A DNA stretch of 42,500 nt. Source: Tubiluchus corallicola. Its lineage: Eukaryota > Priapulida > Priapulimorpha > Priapulimorphida > Tubiluchidae. The notes below the pieces were generated by a model, which saw nothing but the letters and a program-made list of their open reading frames with translations, ran no database searches and was not told the DNA's origin. The stretch lies in NCBI GenBank assembly GCA_030141605.1, contig JAQGDQ010000583.1:35001-77500 (forward strand), read 5' to 3'. The stretch's first letter is position 1; the number at the start of each line of letters is the position of its first letter. Below are positions 1 through 13,081 of this stretch, piece after piece. The position numbers were made by a program, and so were the translations under genes.

Positions 1-3000
1 ATCACGGTCAAATAGTTTTTAGTGCATAATTATATATTTATATGGATGACCATTACCGCTGACCCATATCCCATGCGATGCGAAGAGAAAGTGAGGCGTT
101 CGGTTCCATGATAGCCCAATTTTGTTCGGCAGAAAAACCATCCAACCATGGGTGTGCTTGGGAACAAGGTTGGACATGCGGCTACCAAAGTGAAAGTGGC
201 CAGAAAGTGAAATCTTCATTGACCCTAATGTCAGCCGCACCCGCTGTAGTCAGATAAGAGATAAATTCTCAAAATGAAAGGTGCCGAAAATAAAAAGAAA
301 TTTTTTGAAGAAATGATTAATGGACAAGGTTTATAGGACAGCTGTCTCCACGGCGCATGTAAGACAACAGCAATGACAGTGATGTAGAGTCGGTAGAGGC
401 GACAACGACAGCGATAACTGCAGCAGCAGCAACAGTAGCCTATCTTCACCACATGTAACAAAAAGATGGACATTTCTGCCTGAACTAAACCTCGCACCCA
501 ATATAATTGACATCCATATTGAAATTTTATCAACATGCCAAAACTTGAACATTTTTACAGTAAAATTATGCTCTGATGACTTGAGTATCAAGTGATTTTA
601 TTTAATTTGTTCATTTATACTTTGTATATTTAAAAAACACAAGACTTTTCGTAGTACAACTATCATTTTCAATTGATCAGAAAAACGAAAAAAAATCCAA
701 ATAACAATGCCGTGTGTGAAGTGAAAGTTTAAAGATCAGTTACAATCAATAAATGCCTTTTTCTTTTTCCTTCAGAAGTAAGGACTTTGCTAAAACAGTT
801 TACTGAATATTATTAAAATACTAATAAAGGAGGATATTATTAAAATATCAAAATGTTAAAATATCAAAATGAAACATAGTAATATTGAAATATCAAAATA
901 TAAAACAGAATATTAAATTTTTTAAGCCGCAATAGTTTCTTAAAATTCTATTTACTATTTCAGGAAAGTCCTTGCTTCTGAAGGAAAGAATGTCTTCAGA
1001 TTGCAATTGATATTTGAACGTTTAGTCCACACAGCCTTTTAATTTTTCAACTGAAAGTGTTTTATTGGAACTATGTGTTTTTAAATGATTGACAAGATGC
1101 AATACACTTAAAGTTGTTAGACTTTCGTTTATACTCAAGCCCAAGTTACTTCAAACTGTGGACTGACCGTGAGGATCATGGTAAAAGGGATTATTTGTAA
1201 GCACGTTTTATCAGCAGTACAGTCTCATTTTGATCCTACAGGCCTGGTAAGTTTTATTTTTTATTTATTTATTTATTATTATTATCACATTCAGTACAAT
1301 ATAAAGCACACAGTGACATCAAAATTATTACATCTACTATATTAAATTGTTATGTTTCATACACTATCGTTATCATAAAAGAATAATTGTACTGCAGTGG
1401 GCTAGAGAAGCAAAGGCTTGTATAAGGCCGCTGTCATGTGAACCTGATAAAAAATGGACGAGTGAACAAAAAAAAGAACTGGGAGAAAGGTTAGATCACA
1501 CAGGAATGGTAGAGGGATGTGTTAGTGGAAATGGTAGGAAGAAAGATAATAGATTGCGCTATGTTGACATCAGCTCTAAAGATTTACCAATGATGCCTTG
1601 TTTTGCATAATCTGTACCAGGATTGTGGTATTACTGCTGCAACAGGTGTGGGAAATGTTAAGTCTTATATTCTGCGTTAAAAATTGGCAACCATATTATG
1701 ATTCAGCCTGAGAATTTGTTACGCTCAATAATTCAAGGAATATTCCAATCTTCCTATCTATTTTACAGACTAATCGTATTCATAAGAGCTGATCCATCAA
1801 GTGCTGGTTGCTTGGGTTAAACCTTTTGTTGCTTTCTTATTAGGGTAAGAAGACATTTGCGTTTGAAACAAATATCAGGCTCTAGAATTAAAATTAAGTT
1901 GCTATTTACTATGACGACGACTACAGTACTGACCGGTTAGTAGAAATAGAAACGTCTCACATGGACAAGAAAGATCGTTTTGACTCGGAACTGAAAGTGG
2001 CTTATCACTTTTAAGTTAAAGAAAACAAAGATGTACCATGCTCTTGCCTTCGAGCCAGTAAGTTGCCTACTATACATCCATGTGTTATATTTTTTCTGAG
2101 TTAGCCTTGTATTCGTTTGGCATTGATTTATATTCAAATTTTAGATGGGAGACGTATCTTACAGAAGTGGCAAGAATGTATCCTTATTTCGGGATATCTA
2201 TTTGTTATTCATAATTTTACTTTCGAGCTGCTAATGAATTAAATCATTTTTTGGCTCTGACTTCCTAAATGCGAAACCTTTCACCAACCAGGAAATCATT
2301 TCTTTGTTAACGACTACATCATCTGCATAAATAGTTACCTCGCATTATTAACGAATTTGTTGTAAGATCTACATTTTTTCTGAATCTATATTCTCACTCA
2401 GTATCTAGGGCAATCTACATAAAAAACGTTAAAAGCATAGTGTGGTTCCTAGTCAATAAACTAAAGAGAGTTTCAGTTTTTTTAAGTTGAGTGTTTAAAA
2501 TGGAATAAGAAATGGCAAGGTGTCTATAATCAAAAATGTTGATAAGTGTAGCAGTTAGGATGCACTGTTCAGCTTACAAACCAATTTCACAAAAGATGCC
2601 GAAAACTACAGTTGTTAAACACTTTGTAAACATTCCTTCAATTAGTAATTTAGTTTTTGTTAAATCTCGATTCATAATACCACAAGATTTAGAATTATTG
2701 TTGGTAGGTAATCATGCCAAGAACTGGATTGGGTTGTGGCTTTCACTGGCAGGAATAAGCTGGCATTGAAATGGAAATGCGTGCGACTTTTCAAGTTGTA
2801 GCATTGCGAATGTAGGCCACCCTTTTGCACATTCTGGTCGATTTTGGACATATTGTTCCAAACGGCATTAAACTGTGAGCATTATTTTCTGTGGACTTCT
2901 GCGTGATATGTAGGACCTATTAAAATAACCGAATTGGGCTGTTTAAAACTAATTAAGCGCCTGTCGGACTGGCTTCAGGCGCTTAACGACATTCGAAACG

Positions 3001-4633
3001 CAAATATGTTTGGGAAACTAAAGTTTGAAATAAAAATATGGTTGGTTAAAAGCTGATTATCAAGATAGTTAAGTTCTTAGGTCAGTGTATTTTGTGCTAC
3101 CTGTCACAAGTACCTACTAAAGCGACATTCAACACCAACCTAATGATAACACGATAATTCGGGGAATTTTGTAATAATGTGTATTAATAGTTTAGGAACT
3201 GCACGATCCTGCAATGATGAATTATACTAACAGTGAGTTAAAGTCAACGTGTATAGTTGTAACAATTCTCAAAGCTTGTTGCATCCTTTCTCACAATATT
3301 TACTGTCATATTGTTACAATCATGCACGTAGGTTTCATGAGAAAGTTTAGGCGTGCTGAGTAAACCGTGTAACAAACTTTTCTAGTGTGAACAAGATTAT
3401 ATAATTTTTCAAACGCTAGGCAAGCCTTAATTCGTCAGTATATAATTGAGTAAGTCTAGCAAGCCGTTTGGATGAACTAGAGACAGTTTGGTTTAGTAAG
3501 TGAAACGTCACAGTTTGACTATACCACAACAGTTTCAGGTTTTTTGTATCGATCATGAAAATTGAATTTTAGACAATATTCGAACTTTTACTGTTAATTG
3601 ACAACTACTTTATAATCATGTCTCTTCATCAAGGTTATCTAAGCACAATGATATACAACCAATGCTATAGTTTTTTCGAGAACTCCTACTACGGAATTTA
3701 CTGCCTATTCAACGATCATTAAATTGTTTACAGAGCAAAATGATTCAACCGATAATTTATGAGGTTAGTAGTATTTGTGGTTTATACTTTATACCGTAAA
3801 AGGTAATAAAATAACAGTGATCATATTGTTTTATTAGTACAATAATTATTATTGAAGCAAGCACGTACTCTAAAAACCCATTGCCTAATTTATCGTTTAA
3901 ATGTACTATCTTGCTGGTTAAAATTTTGTCAAGGTTACAGATCCAAGTTTTCTCTATTTTCTATAGTAAGAAACGGGCCGAAAACAAGTAAATATTATGC
4001 TTACTGTTTAGATCTATTTATGATACTCTCCGGTTCAAAACTAATGATGTTTTAGCTTTAAAAAATCTACATTCATTGAAAATGTATGAGCTTTATTACC
4101 AATTAAACATTTTTAACTCATTAATTTAGTCCTTTTACTGCACGGAGCTGAGCATTTTTTAAAGCAGTGCACTCATTATTCGCCTCTAAGATCGAGTATT
4201 GTAATTTATTCTTATTTGTCGCAGCATGGGACCTTTACAATGTTTTCTACATAAACCATTATACACGGTACGGTCTGAAATTGCCATCGTTTTGTAAGTT
4301 ATACCATTAATAAGCAGCTGCATCATAGAGTGAGGCTGTTGTCACTGTAAAAATATATTATATAGACGTCATCTCGACGAATGTTTTGTGGCGTCGTGAT
4401 GGTTACTTTTATGTGCATGGGAGACCATTATTAAAAAAGCTCATTTGTCGTATTTTCTATTTCTTAGTAGAATGCAAGGAAATCGTGCTACGAGTTACAT
4501 GTTAAATAATTCAAGCGCCATGCCGATGCATTGTCATGCATACACACTGGGTGCAGTTGAAAGAGAAAAATGCAATTCATATTTCCTACATGTGGGCTCC
4601 TTATTTTTACTTTGAGTGATACCTATTATCTAG
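1..4633. other. No supported gene
   Basis: AT-rich DNA with only short chance frames. Points seen: a GC-richer block at 50-240, a (TATT)n tract at 1256-1292 that may be a retrotransposon tail on the minus strand, and the hairpin at 2953-2986. I found no splice-flanked homologous exon. Confidence 0.6.
2953..2986. repeat. 11-bp perfect inverted repeat (hairpin)
   Basis: TTAAGCGCCTG at 2953-2963 pairs exactly with CAGGCGCTTAA at 2976-2986 around a 12-nt loop. It is GC-rich in AT-rich DNA. No gene is adjacent, so a terminator or RNA-processing role has no support. Confidence 0.85.
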
Positions 4634-5110
4634 GGCGTATTAACGAATAGGCTAGCTAGGCTATAGCCAAAGGCGCCAAATTTTGAGGGGCGTCACATTT
4701 TAGAAAAATGCTCATTCTCATATGAAAAAGTATACTTTCCTATTCATGTAAAAGGCACATTTTGTAACACACCACAGACAGTAACTGAGCTCAGCTTTTA
4801 TATAAGTACCACGTAACGAATTTTTTTGTAAGGTACTACACAACAGGCAGTTATGTAGCCTGCTTATATATAAGCGGTAAGGAAATATACATGTAATTAA
4901 TACTGACCACGTGGAAACAAGGTTAATAGTGTTTTTTTAATACAACACAAGTAATTGTTTGAATTTCTCATTACTTAAGCAGCCATAAATTCTTAATAGA
5001 GGTGAACGGGACAGCACTATCAGCGCAGGGCTATATATTCTTAATAGAGGTAAACGGGACAGCACTATCAGCGCAGGGCGTCCCAAAGTCTTGATAAGCC
5101 CCTGCTTATT
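4634..5110 (+). repeat. Dispersed repeat, copy 1
   Basis: It starts near GGGCGTATTAACGAATAGGC and can be followed through GGCGCCAAATTTTGAGGGGC, ATGTAATTAATACTGACCACG, and a GGACAGCACTATCAGC...GGGCGTCCC end. The same order of landmarks occurs at 21955-22345, with many differences. No coding capacity; class unknown. Confidence 0.7.
4990..5079. repeat. 48-bp tandem duplication
   Basis: TTCTTAATAGAGGTRAACGG plus ACAGCACTATCAGCGCAGGG occurs twice, at 4990 and 5038, with one base difference. It lies inside the dispersed repeat and is absent (single unit) in the copy near 22290. Confidence 0.9.
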
Positions 5111-6379
5111 ATCAATGTTGTCGTTCTTGGCTCGCTCACTGGGGATCATAAAGGAAAAGCGATGCGATTTTAGGTCAGTGATGGGATTGATGAACAGAAT
5201 TTTACTACAACCTTGAAAGGTTTAACATTAAATACGAGTACGAAAACGGCCTTAAGCTGTTGGTGTAGCATTTTTCTGACGCACGCGTGGACAAAGCAAG
5301 GCATGCGCATGAACATGGCCAGGCAGCACGCGGTCCAGAGAACCAATTGAACCTTTTATGTAAATGGAAACGAAAGATGGGCCTAAAAGACTGACATCAC
5401 ATTGTGGGTAAAACATAAAGGCGAAGCGTCTGACTCACTGTTACTACATCTCGGTTTATCGTACTTAGTAGTAGCCATGGAAAACTAATGTACGTTCACA
5501 TATAGCCGCGACTCTTGCAGTATGTGTGATCCAGTTTATGCTGCATCGCATTTGCCTAAAGTATTTTATTTAGCTTAAAAGAGAACCGGACGATTGTGTA
5601 AACATTACTTCAGAATAAAGAATGCTCTAAATATTGAAAACTACAACAGCTTTTTTTCATAGCAAAGCTTACATTAAATAATAATTATCTCGGATACTCA
5701 AATTTCTTTTAAATTTTCAAACCTACGCGCGGTTCAGTGAATCTACTAAGATTGGCAACGGCGCTTTTTTGTCACATTCGAGTGGCCGACAAATAAAAGG
5801 CGGCACCATGATAACCATGATCATGAACTGCTGTGTCGACATTAAACAGTAACACTTTCGCAAACGTGCTTGACGCGCAAGGGAAGATGCCTGTTATTGC
5901 ACAAATTGTGGTTAGTTTCTGACGTAAGCAATAGTTGTGTTCGGCTGCCGTTAACTAACTTTCTAAGCTAATTATTAAAATGTAAGAAACAATTACTAAC
6001 TTTTATAGGCAAGAAAACGTACATTTTGGACAGTAAATTAAAATGAGATTGAGTCTAAACAATCATCCGGTTTTCCTTTAACAAAAGCATTAGTACTTTC
6101 CTGATCTGGTATCAGTGGATCAAGTGTTGTTACACTAACCTCTGCTGTACACATATTACCACAGCAGAGTAAAATATAATAATTAATGAACTATACTGTT
6201 AATTTCATGATCCAACTTATTAATGTTGGAATAAACTCAACTTTTGCTTAAAATTCTGGTTAGAATATTGCTAATTGATTGGTGAGTTTTAAGCAGTGAA
6301 TTAAGACCTGCCATTTAATAAGGGAAAATTATTAACGATGTAATAACTAAATGCCGTAATAAACTAACGCGTATTAACG
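5111..6379. other. No supported gene
   Basis: Nothing recognisable between the dispersed repeat and the degraded LINE; no open frame above about 70 codons and no repeat structure. Confidence 0.6.
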
Positions 6380-7860
6380 AAATAAAAATCAACAACACTG
6401 TCATTACAAAGCCAAAAGATATTGCCAACCCGCTAAATGCAACATTGTTGAATCTTGGAAATTTTAGGGGAGTGGCTTCTCAAATTAGCAATAATATAAT
6501 TAACAATTTAAAGAACAAATCGACTAACACATTATTCTCATTCACAGTAGGAGAAATTATGGACATATTAAGTAACCTGATTCTAACAAAGGGAGTGAAC
6601 GATCTGATACATTTCGGTAATACATTGTTTTGGCAAAGTTTGGAAAAGAATTATTTGTGATCAGATAAATTCATACGTAAATAAACATGAACCTTAATCA
6701 AAACATTCGGTAAAAACCATTCAGCCTTTGACGCCCTAATAAGCAATTCAGAAAATTAGAGACATAGCTTAGCCAACAAAACAATACATTTTAGCGGCTT
6801 TTCCAGATTGAAGTAAGGCATTCTATAATATTAATGACAAACTACTTTTAGTGTGATTACTTACAAACTACTTACTTTGATTTAATGTCATTAAAACTGA
6901 TTCCAAATTATTTCATAGATAGAAAAGAACAAGAAAAGTTAGAGCACAAGCAACTTTTCAGACTGAGCCACGTTAAACAGAGGTATACCACAGGGAACGT
7001 TACTGGGTCCGTTGTTATTTTGCTCTTATATAAACAACATATCCATTGTTTTACATACTCACAAATTACACAATACGCTGATGACACTACAATTTATTTA
7101 ACTCACGAAAATATAAAAATATTCTCACGCAATTATTTAGAAAATGATATGCGAAATATAATATGACGCAAAAATGGTGTCTAGCATATCATATCTACGA
7201 CAAGTTAAAGGACAACTAGCACAACAAACTACGAGACTAATATATGAAACTTCTGCCAGACTTCTTATATGGCTTCAAGAAGAAGTGTATGTAGTACAGC
7301 TTCAGAAGTATACAGAAGTATACGTATACTACTTCAAAAAAACCAAAAGAGAAAATTACTTAAAACTAAATCTCCTTTAGAACTATGCATTGAGATTAGT
7401 GGCTGGGTACTCATACAGGTTGGCAGGTAAACAAAAATTCAGAGCTTCAGCAACTAACCTAAGAAAAACTTTAAAACTTCCGCTAATTGAATTTCTGTTT
7501 AAATGCATTAACACCATCAGCCAACCATTTCAAAATAACAGATTTAGCTTTATTCCAAATCCTATCGTCAATTCCAGAACAAGTAATCTTAAACAAATTA
7601 GGACAAATACCCACTATGGAATCAATCATATAATCAAGCAAGCAATTCTACTTTGGAATTCTCTACCATTACAGGGTAAACAAATCAGGTCTCTATCAGC
7701 ATTTTAAACTAAATTATCATCATACGTGTAAATGGTTGTAAATACGTTTTATTTTTAGTCTTCACTAAATTTTGTTTCTGCTCCTTTCATGTTACTGCAC
7801 AGTAGTTTAAATGACACTGACGCGTTTACCTTTAGCAGTGTAAGTTTTTATTAAATAAAC
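6380..7860 (+). pseudogene. Degraded LINE copy (same family as 26180-28100)
   Basis: Pieces in shifted frames line up with the open copy: KPKDIANPLN near 6415 (linker before RT), AAFPD*SKAF near 6795 (catalytic motif A broken by a stop), QRYTTGNVTGS near 6975, ITQYADDTTIYL near 7065 (YADD kept), RLVAGYSYRLAGKQK at 7393, and SNLKQIRTNTHYGINHIIKQ then AILLWNSLPL up to 7675. The 3' UTR motif GACGCGTTT...CAGTGT is at 7815-7840 and AATAAA ends it near 7855. Stops and frameshifts throughout show an old, dead insertion. Confidence 0.88.
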
Positions 7861-8231
7861 TGATTGATCATTTCTGTAAAGTCTTTATTCAATGAATATC
7901 AATGCATTTTAATAGCAAATTAAGATTATTATATATACATATACAGTCACCAAGGATAAGTAGTCATGGCGTTGAGTTTTTAACTAAATCAAATATTGGT
8001 TCAATTCAATATCTTTTTGTTTCAGATAGATTGTTTCTTACATCAATAATATGATAGTGATGAAAACATTGATTTTCCCTGATTTTGTACTGGGCATAGC
8101 AAAGCTTTTGGCTAGGGGAGGTGTACAAATACAAAAGGTAATAGTACAGAAAAGCTATATGTCATAGTTTGGCTAAACCGTAGAGAACCAATCATGCCCT
8201 CAATATTTAGTGTGGCACCTCACCTTTCTCG

Positions 8232-9361
8232 CCAAGGCTGGCTGTACGGTATGGTACGAAATTACAGTACGGTATTTTTTCAACAGTACGGTACGGTACG
8301 AAATTACAATACGGTATTTTTTCAACAGTACCGTACGGTACGGTACTGTACGAAATTGCAATACGGTATTTTTTCAACAGTACGGTGCACTACGGACTTG
8401 CGGTATTTCGCACCTTTTCCGTACCATTTTACTCAGGTTCTTGTAACGTTTTTATTGGCCAGCAACTCAGCATAAAGACTTGTTTTGCCTCTTGGGTGGG
8501 GACTTATTGTTCTCCACTAATTAACACAGAACACACACAAACAAAATGGCTAGATTGGTTCGCTTTGGATGCAAACACAGCAAGTTGTTTAGAAGCGCCA
8601 GTTGCCATTTCCCGTAATTTACCTTACCTTTATTGTTGTACCTATAGAAACTTAGTTTATTGCTTGCCAGGTACGACACATATTCATGTAACACGGATGC
8701 TTTAACTGCTATTTCTAAGAATTGTATAGGAATGTACGGCCATGCACGGTAAAAATGGCTCGGTAAGAAATTACGCTTTTTTCCTGTGCCGTTTTTACCT
8801 GTGCCGTTTTTACCTACATTAGTTCTTGTTTAAAAAAATCAAGATGGCTTGAATGCAACATCTGAGTTAAAGATTTGCTTTCCCAACGAAAGAAATTCGA
8901 GACGTACCGACCTAACACGTTAACCTGCGTATAGCTTGCTGGTATAGTTACAAATGTTTTATGCAAGACACTAAATTTGAATCATCATTAAAATTTGTCA
9001 CTAGTGAGCACACACATAATAGACAACTAATAAAATGTAGTTAATGACCGTAACTCATCGTGTCTGCCACAAAATTTTTTATTAAGAAAAATAACAAATG
9101 AATTTATGTCTCGTGTATTATTTCGTGTAGCTTTTGTAACCTAAAATAGATAGTATGGAAGTTCAAACAGCAGTTCTGTTTTTATAGTATGCATAAATTC
9201 ATAACAATAATTGATAAACTTATTTTACAATTAATTTTTATGCCACTCTTCATCGTTTCATAGTAGATCCTACATGAACTTGGTACGGAATTTGGTACGG
9301 AATTTTTTTAGAGGAACGAAGTGGGGCGCTCTTCTTACCGTACCGTACTGCCAGTCTTGGT
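8232..9361. mobile_element. Candidate non-autonomous DNA transposon with 25-bp inverted ends
   Basis: The left end (8232-8256, CCAAGGCTGGCTGTACGG...) and the reverse complement of the right end (9337-9361, CCAAGACTGGCAGTACGG...) match at 22 of 25 positions. Both ends and the subterminal regions are rich in TACGG pentamers, also at 9290 and 8735. No transposase frame is visible in the 1,130 bp. If the element starts at the second C, the flanking 8-mers (tttctcgc / gtcctctc) match at only 5 of 8, so a hAT-type 8-bp duplication is suggested but not shown. Confidence 0.6.
8255..8396. repeat. Three tandem copies of a TACGG-rich unit
   Basis: Units begin at 8255, 8297 and 8349, each reading TACGAAATTrCArTACGG then TATTTTTTCAACAGTAC. 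The second unit carries extra TACGG pentamers (42 and 52 bp spacing). They form the left subterminal region of the candidate transposon. Confidence 0.85.
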
Positions 9362-9742
9362 CCTCTCACAACTTTCTATTGTTTCAGCAATACTTCGACA
9401 CATTACATCGTTCTGTACTTCTGTGCTATTACTCGTTGCTTTTTTATGTATTGCATCCTTCTAGCAAAGAATCAAGTATGTACTAAGTATGACGGATACA
9501 AGCAACTAGAACAAAAAACGAAATTAAATAACAAGCATTTGGATCCACTGAACCTACTTTGTCAATATCCTGACAGAGCAGTCGTCAGAAAATCGGAAAG
9601 AGAAAGCAAATTGTAATTATCTGTTTTTTTAACTGGCTGCTTTCCTTGGTCAAGGTCAAGTTTTTCTTAGTTTTTGCAGGGAAAATTCGATAAGGAACTA
9701 CTTACTAACCTTTTCAAAGTCTAACATAGGCAAAGGGATGCA

Positions 9743-9900
9743 AGTATTATTTATTTATTTGTTTATTTTAGGCTTAAAATCAGTACATAAAGAAAATATG
9801 TAAAACAAATAAGAGATGCGGAATATAAAACTATACACCAAACCTGTATGCTAAAAACATGGACTTTTTAATGTTCTCTAAATTCAACAGTGTTTCATAT
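9743..9900 (-). mobile_element. Probable retrotransposon 3' tail, (TAAA)n
   Basis: The minus strand ends in AATAAACAAATAAATAAATAAT after an AT-rich stretch, the form of a LINE or SINE 3' end. No coding similarity is visible in the preceding bases, so the class is open and the upper boundary is a guess. Confidence 0.4.
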
Positions 9901-10004
9901 TAAGAAATGACTAAATCCCCAAGCCCCCAGGTCCTGCTGCACGCCAGGTGATTGAAAAGTCGTCAATGAACAGTGAACTGTAAGTAGAAACACGAAAGCG
10001 AAAT

Positions 10005-10140
10005 GATTTAGATTTAGATTTATTTGATCATCCAGTTAGCACAATACAAAAATATAATTTATACAATTACAAATTAACAATGCAATACAGTGCTATGAGC
10101 GTAGCAGAAGAAATTAACTTGTGAGCTACGCTCAACATGG
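10005..10140 (-). mobile_element. Probable retrotransposon 3' end with terminal hairpin and (AAATCT)n tail
   Basis: On the minus strand a 10-bp perfect hairpin (TGAGCGTAGC, loop of 19) is followed about 80 bp later by an AATAAATCTAAATCTAAATC tail. A stem-loop near the 3' end with a short tandem tail resembles the RT-recognised 3' ends of CR1/L2-type elements. No RT fragment lies next to it. Confidence 0.45.
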
Positions 10141-12439
10141 ATAAGACTAAATTAATGACATAAACAACAACAACGTATTTGGCAAACTGCCATGTCAAGT
10201 ATAAACCGTATTATATTAATATGGCTGACAGAAACTCATTTAATCAATACTTCAGTATGATGTATTGTAATAAGTTAACGATATAACTGCTCTTTTGTAA
10301 GGCTTGGATGTGTCATTTTCAATTATCGCAATATAGGGCGCCAAATTACAAGCTAATAAATCAATGCTCCATCAACGAGGTCGCTTAAAAATATCTAGCC
10401 AGGCGATTCCAGGAACGAATGAATACAGTTTTATACTAACAAAATACCTGGAGTTGTTGACCATCACATACAACAGCTGGAAAACTTCCTAAATTTGTTT
10501 TAAATTTCAGGCACGCAGAGACAGGCAAACTACAGCAATTCTGCACAGTTTCTGACCTCCTGGGGCTATGTTACCTTGATTAAGAGCCGAGAAACTAACG
10601 TGTCATCGTCAAAGCAATTTACAGCTCCAACAAGTTAATGTAATTTATCTGCTTCAATTGATTTGAAGGAATTTTTATAGTAAAACTATTTGTAAATTAG
10701 GTTATTTTTTGTACCTAAAATGACAGATTGCTAAAATAATTGGATTGGTATGGCTAGGTGGCGCCAGCGCGAAAAATGCAGTAGCATGGTAGTGCGCTAG
10801 GTAGTATCGATGACATCGCCGAAAAAAGTAAAATTCTAATATTTTCAATGAAAATCAAAAACACTGTTACTTTGCTCGTAGATAAAATTAGTGGGGAAGC
10901 TGCTTCGGGAAATTTTTAGCCATTGTTTTAATACTGTGTGTAAAATGTAACAAGCATATGTAATTTTAATGTTGTAGTTTTATTTGAAAATCGGTTGTTG
11001 AACGGCCTCTTTTTATCTGCAACTTTTTCATGGAGAGACAACTGTGAAAAATTAAGCTGTTGTAGTTCGCTTACAGTGTCAGAATCACAGAACTTATTTC
11101 TTGCGTTCATTATTAAATAATTTATGTGTTAAGCACACAAGCTAAGTTTACACTACCACATCCAAGAATGTGACGGTAAGCACGTGGCAAGTGTTACTGC
11201 ATTCGAGACAGTACTTTTCTACCTAGCTGCAGACGCTAGCGTACAGCGCGTTATCTCAGACATGTGCGCATGACCGCATGCGCACAACAACCAAACGCCA
11301 CGCTGCTGAGCTGTAAAGCAAACAGTACTACCCTCACGTGCTCCGTTTCTGCACACGTATGAAGAAAGAACTCAAGAAAAAAGAGTTACTGTATTGAATA
11401 TTATCGATGATAATGTGTGAAAACAGGGAGTGCTACAGTACCACAACACCTATACACGAGCCGCTGCAGGAGCATTATCAACATTATCTATACCGTTCAA
11501 AAGCTAGCTTGAATTCTTCACTCAGTGGTAGGGCCTTCTCAATGTATATGGTTGTGGCGACACCGGAACTGGCTCATTGTGAAAGCTTTGCATTTAAATA
11601 TGAGACAATGATACGGCTTCGATTTCATATAGGCCGTCCACATTGCACCAGTGTCCTAGCCACTTCAGTCCACGAGGTAAAGATCTCGAATCAGCAAAAC
11701 AAATTATATAACCAGAGCATCTTGAATCCAGTGGTCATCCATCCATTTACTGATCAGCTTTGACGCTGCTTAGCTTCGTGAACACACACTGATCATCTGG
11801 CAATTACTCTCGTCCCAAAACTACTGTCAATGTTTGTGCACAATTTCATAGTTAATGAATCATCAGCCAGTCAGTCAGTCAGTGTCGAACATTGTCAGAC
11901 AGCTGTCATCCACCTAGTTAATCAGCCAACCAGCTCTGCTAGTATCCAGTCTGGCATTCTAAAATATTAGAACATGGATGAGTAATTGCGATAAAATAAT
12001 TTGTCCTGAACAGGCATAAATAATTGAATAAGTGCACACTAAATGACTAAGTGAAAAGACCATAAATTGCCAAATTTGCAATGATGGCTTTTTGGAAAAG
12101 TATGAACGAATGTTTCATACAGTTTCTGGAAAACTAAGTTATTTTAAACAACGGTATGTCTTTAAAAGTACCTGTCGCAAATTGTACGCGCTAGACAGAT
12201 AATGTCGCAAAACAAGTTTCTAAAGAAGTTTTACAGCTTTTTAATTAGCTTTCAGATTTTTTACGAATTTTACAGTTGATATTTGACCTCATAGGACATG
12301 TTACTAGTTGTTATAATGTTTAGTTAAAGTCGGCTTGCAAGCTAGAAATGATTTCGCTTTATCTGAAGCGACAAGGTTCGATCCGATACTAATGATACGA
12401 TTTTTTACAAAAGAACTAACGATACAGTTTTCTGTTGCC

Positions 12440-12530
12440 AGTTTGTTATATGGCTTTGCCAGAAAATTAGGAACTGAACCCACGATCTTCTAGTTACAAG
12501 CGCGGCCACGCTGCTTTTGTGCCAGGTTAC
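12440..12530 (-). mobile_element. Possible tRNA-derived SINE fragment
   Basis: The minus strand contains CGTGGCCGCGCTTGTAACTA then AAGATCGTGGGTTCAGTTCC, which resembles the anticodon-arm to T-arm part of a tRNA with a B box two or three bases off consensus. The stretch is more GC-rich than its surroundings. No tail or duplication was seen. Confidence 0.4.
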
Positions 12531-13067
12531 TTGTACACAAAGCTGTTAATAATAGACACAGTATAATGAATTTTGTAAATCCTCAAAATCAATCAATCGA
12601 CAAATACACAATGCAAGTACTGCACCATATACATATAACAAAATGCTGATAAAAAACTAAACTACCTTCTAATTACTCTGTAAGCCATCAATACGGTAGG
12701 TAATATTGTTGTAGTCATCAAAGTTTTCAATCACCATTCATATTGATAAATAGCAACAAAGCTTGTACATAAATACATTTTCGTTATACATAGTGTCCAA
12801 AATTTCCACGGAAAGTAGCTTCTTGTAAGTGTTAGTTTCATTTTATTAACTGGTGGCACCATCTAGCGATTGTACTCGTATTATTTTAGCCACCATGTAC
12901 TTAAGATTCACGGAATTCTGTTTAGCAAATTTAACAAATTTGTACTAAACAAATTTCTAGGGCATTTTTGAAGAAATTCGTGCTCATTGGGTAATCGACA
13001 TTGATCATTAATATATGATCTGGACGAAGAAAACAAGACAGATGTAAGGCAACTAGAGGTGAATCTA

Positions 13068-13081
13068 CCCCCCCCCCCACC
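13068..13081. repeat. Poly(C) tract
   Basis: Twelve C in nearly one run (ACCCCCCCCCCCACCC), unusual in this AT-rich window. No other signal nearby. Confidence 0.9.

Noticed and set aside
1347-1610. 87-codon plus-strand frame with charged residues
   Set aside because: No known motif and no repeat relationship found; could be a decayed element but nothing positive supports it.
8194-8705. Overlapping 78-106 codon frames
   Set aside because: They read through TACGG tandem repeats in three frames; repeat translation, not protein.
11407-11763. 118-codon plus-strand frame
   Set aside because: No recognisable domain, no splice or promoter context, mixed composition; most likely chance.
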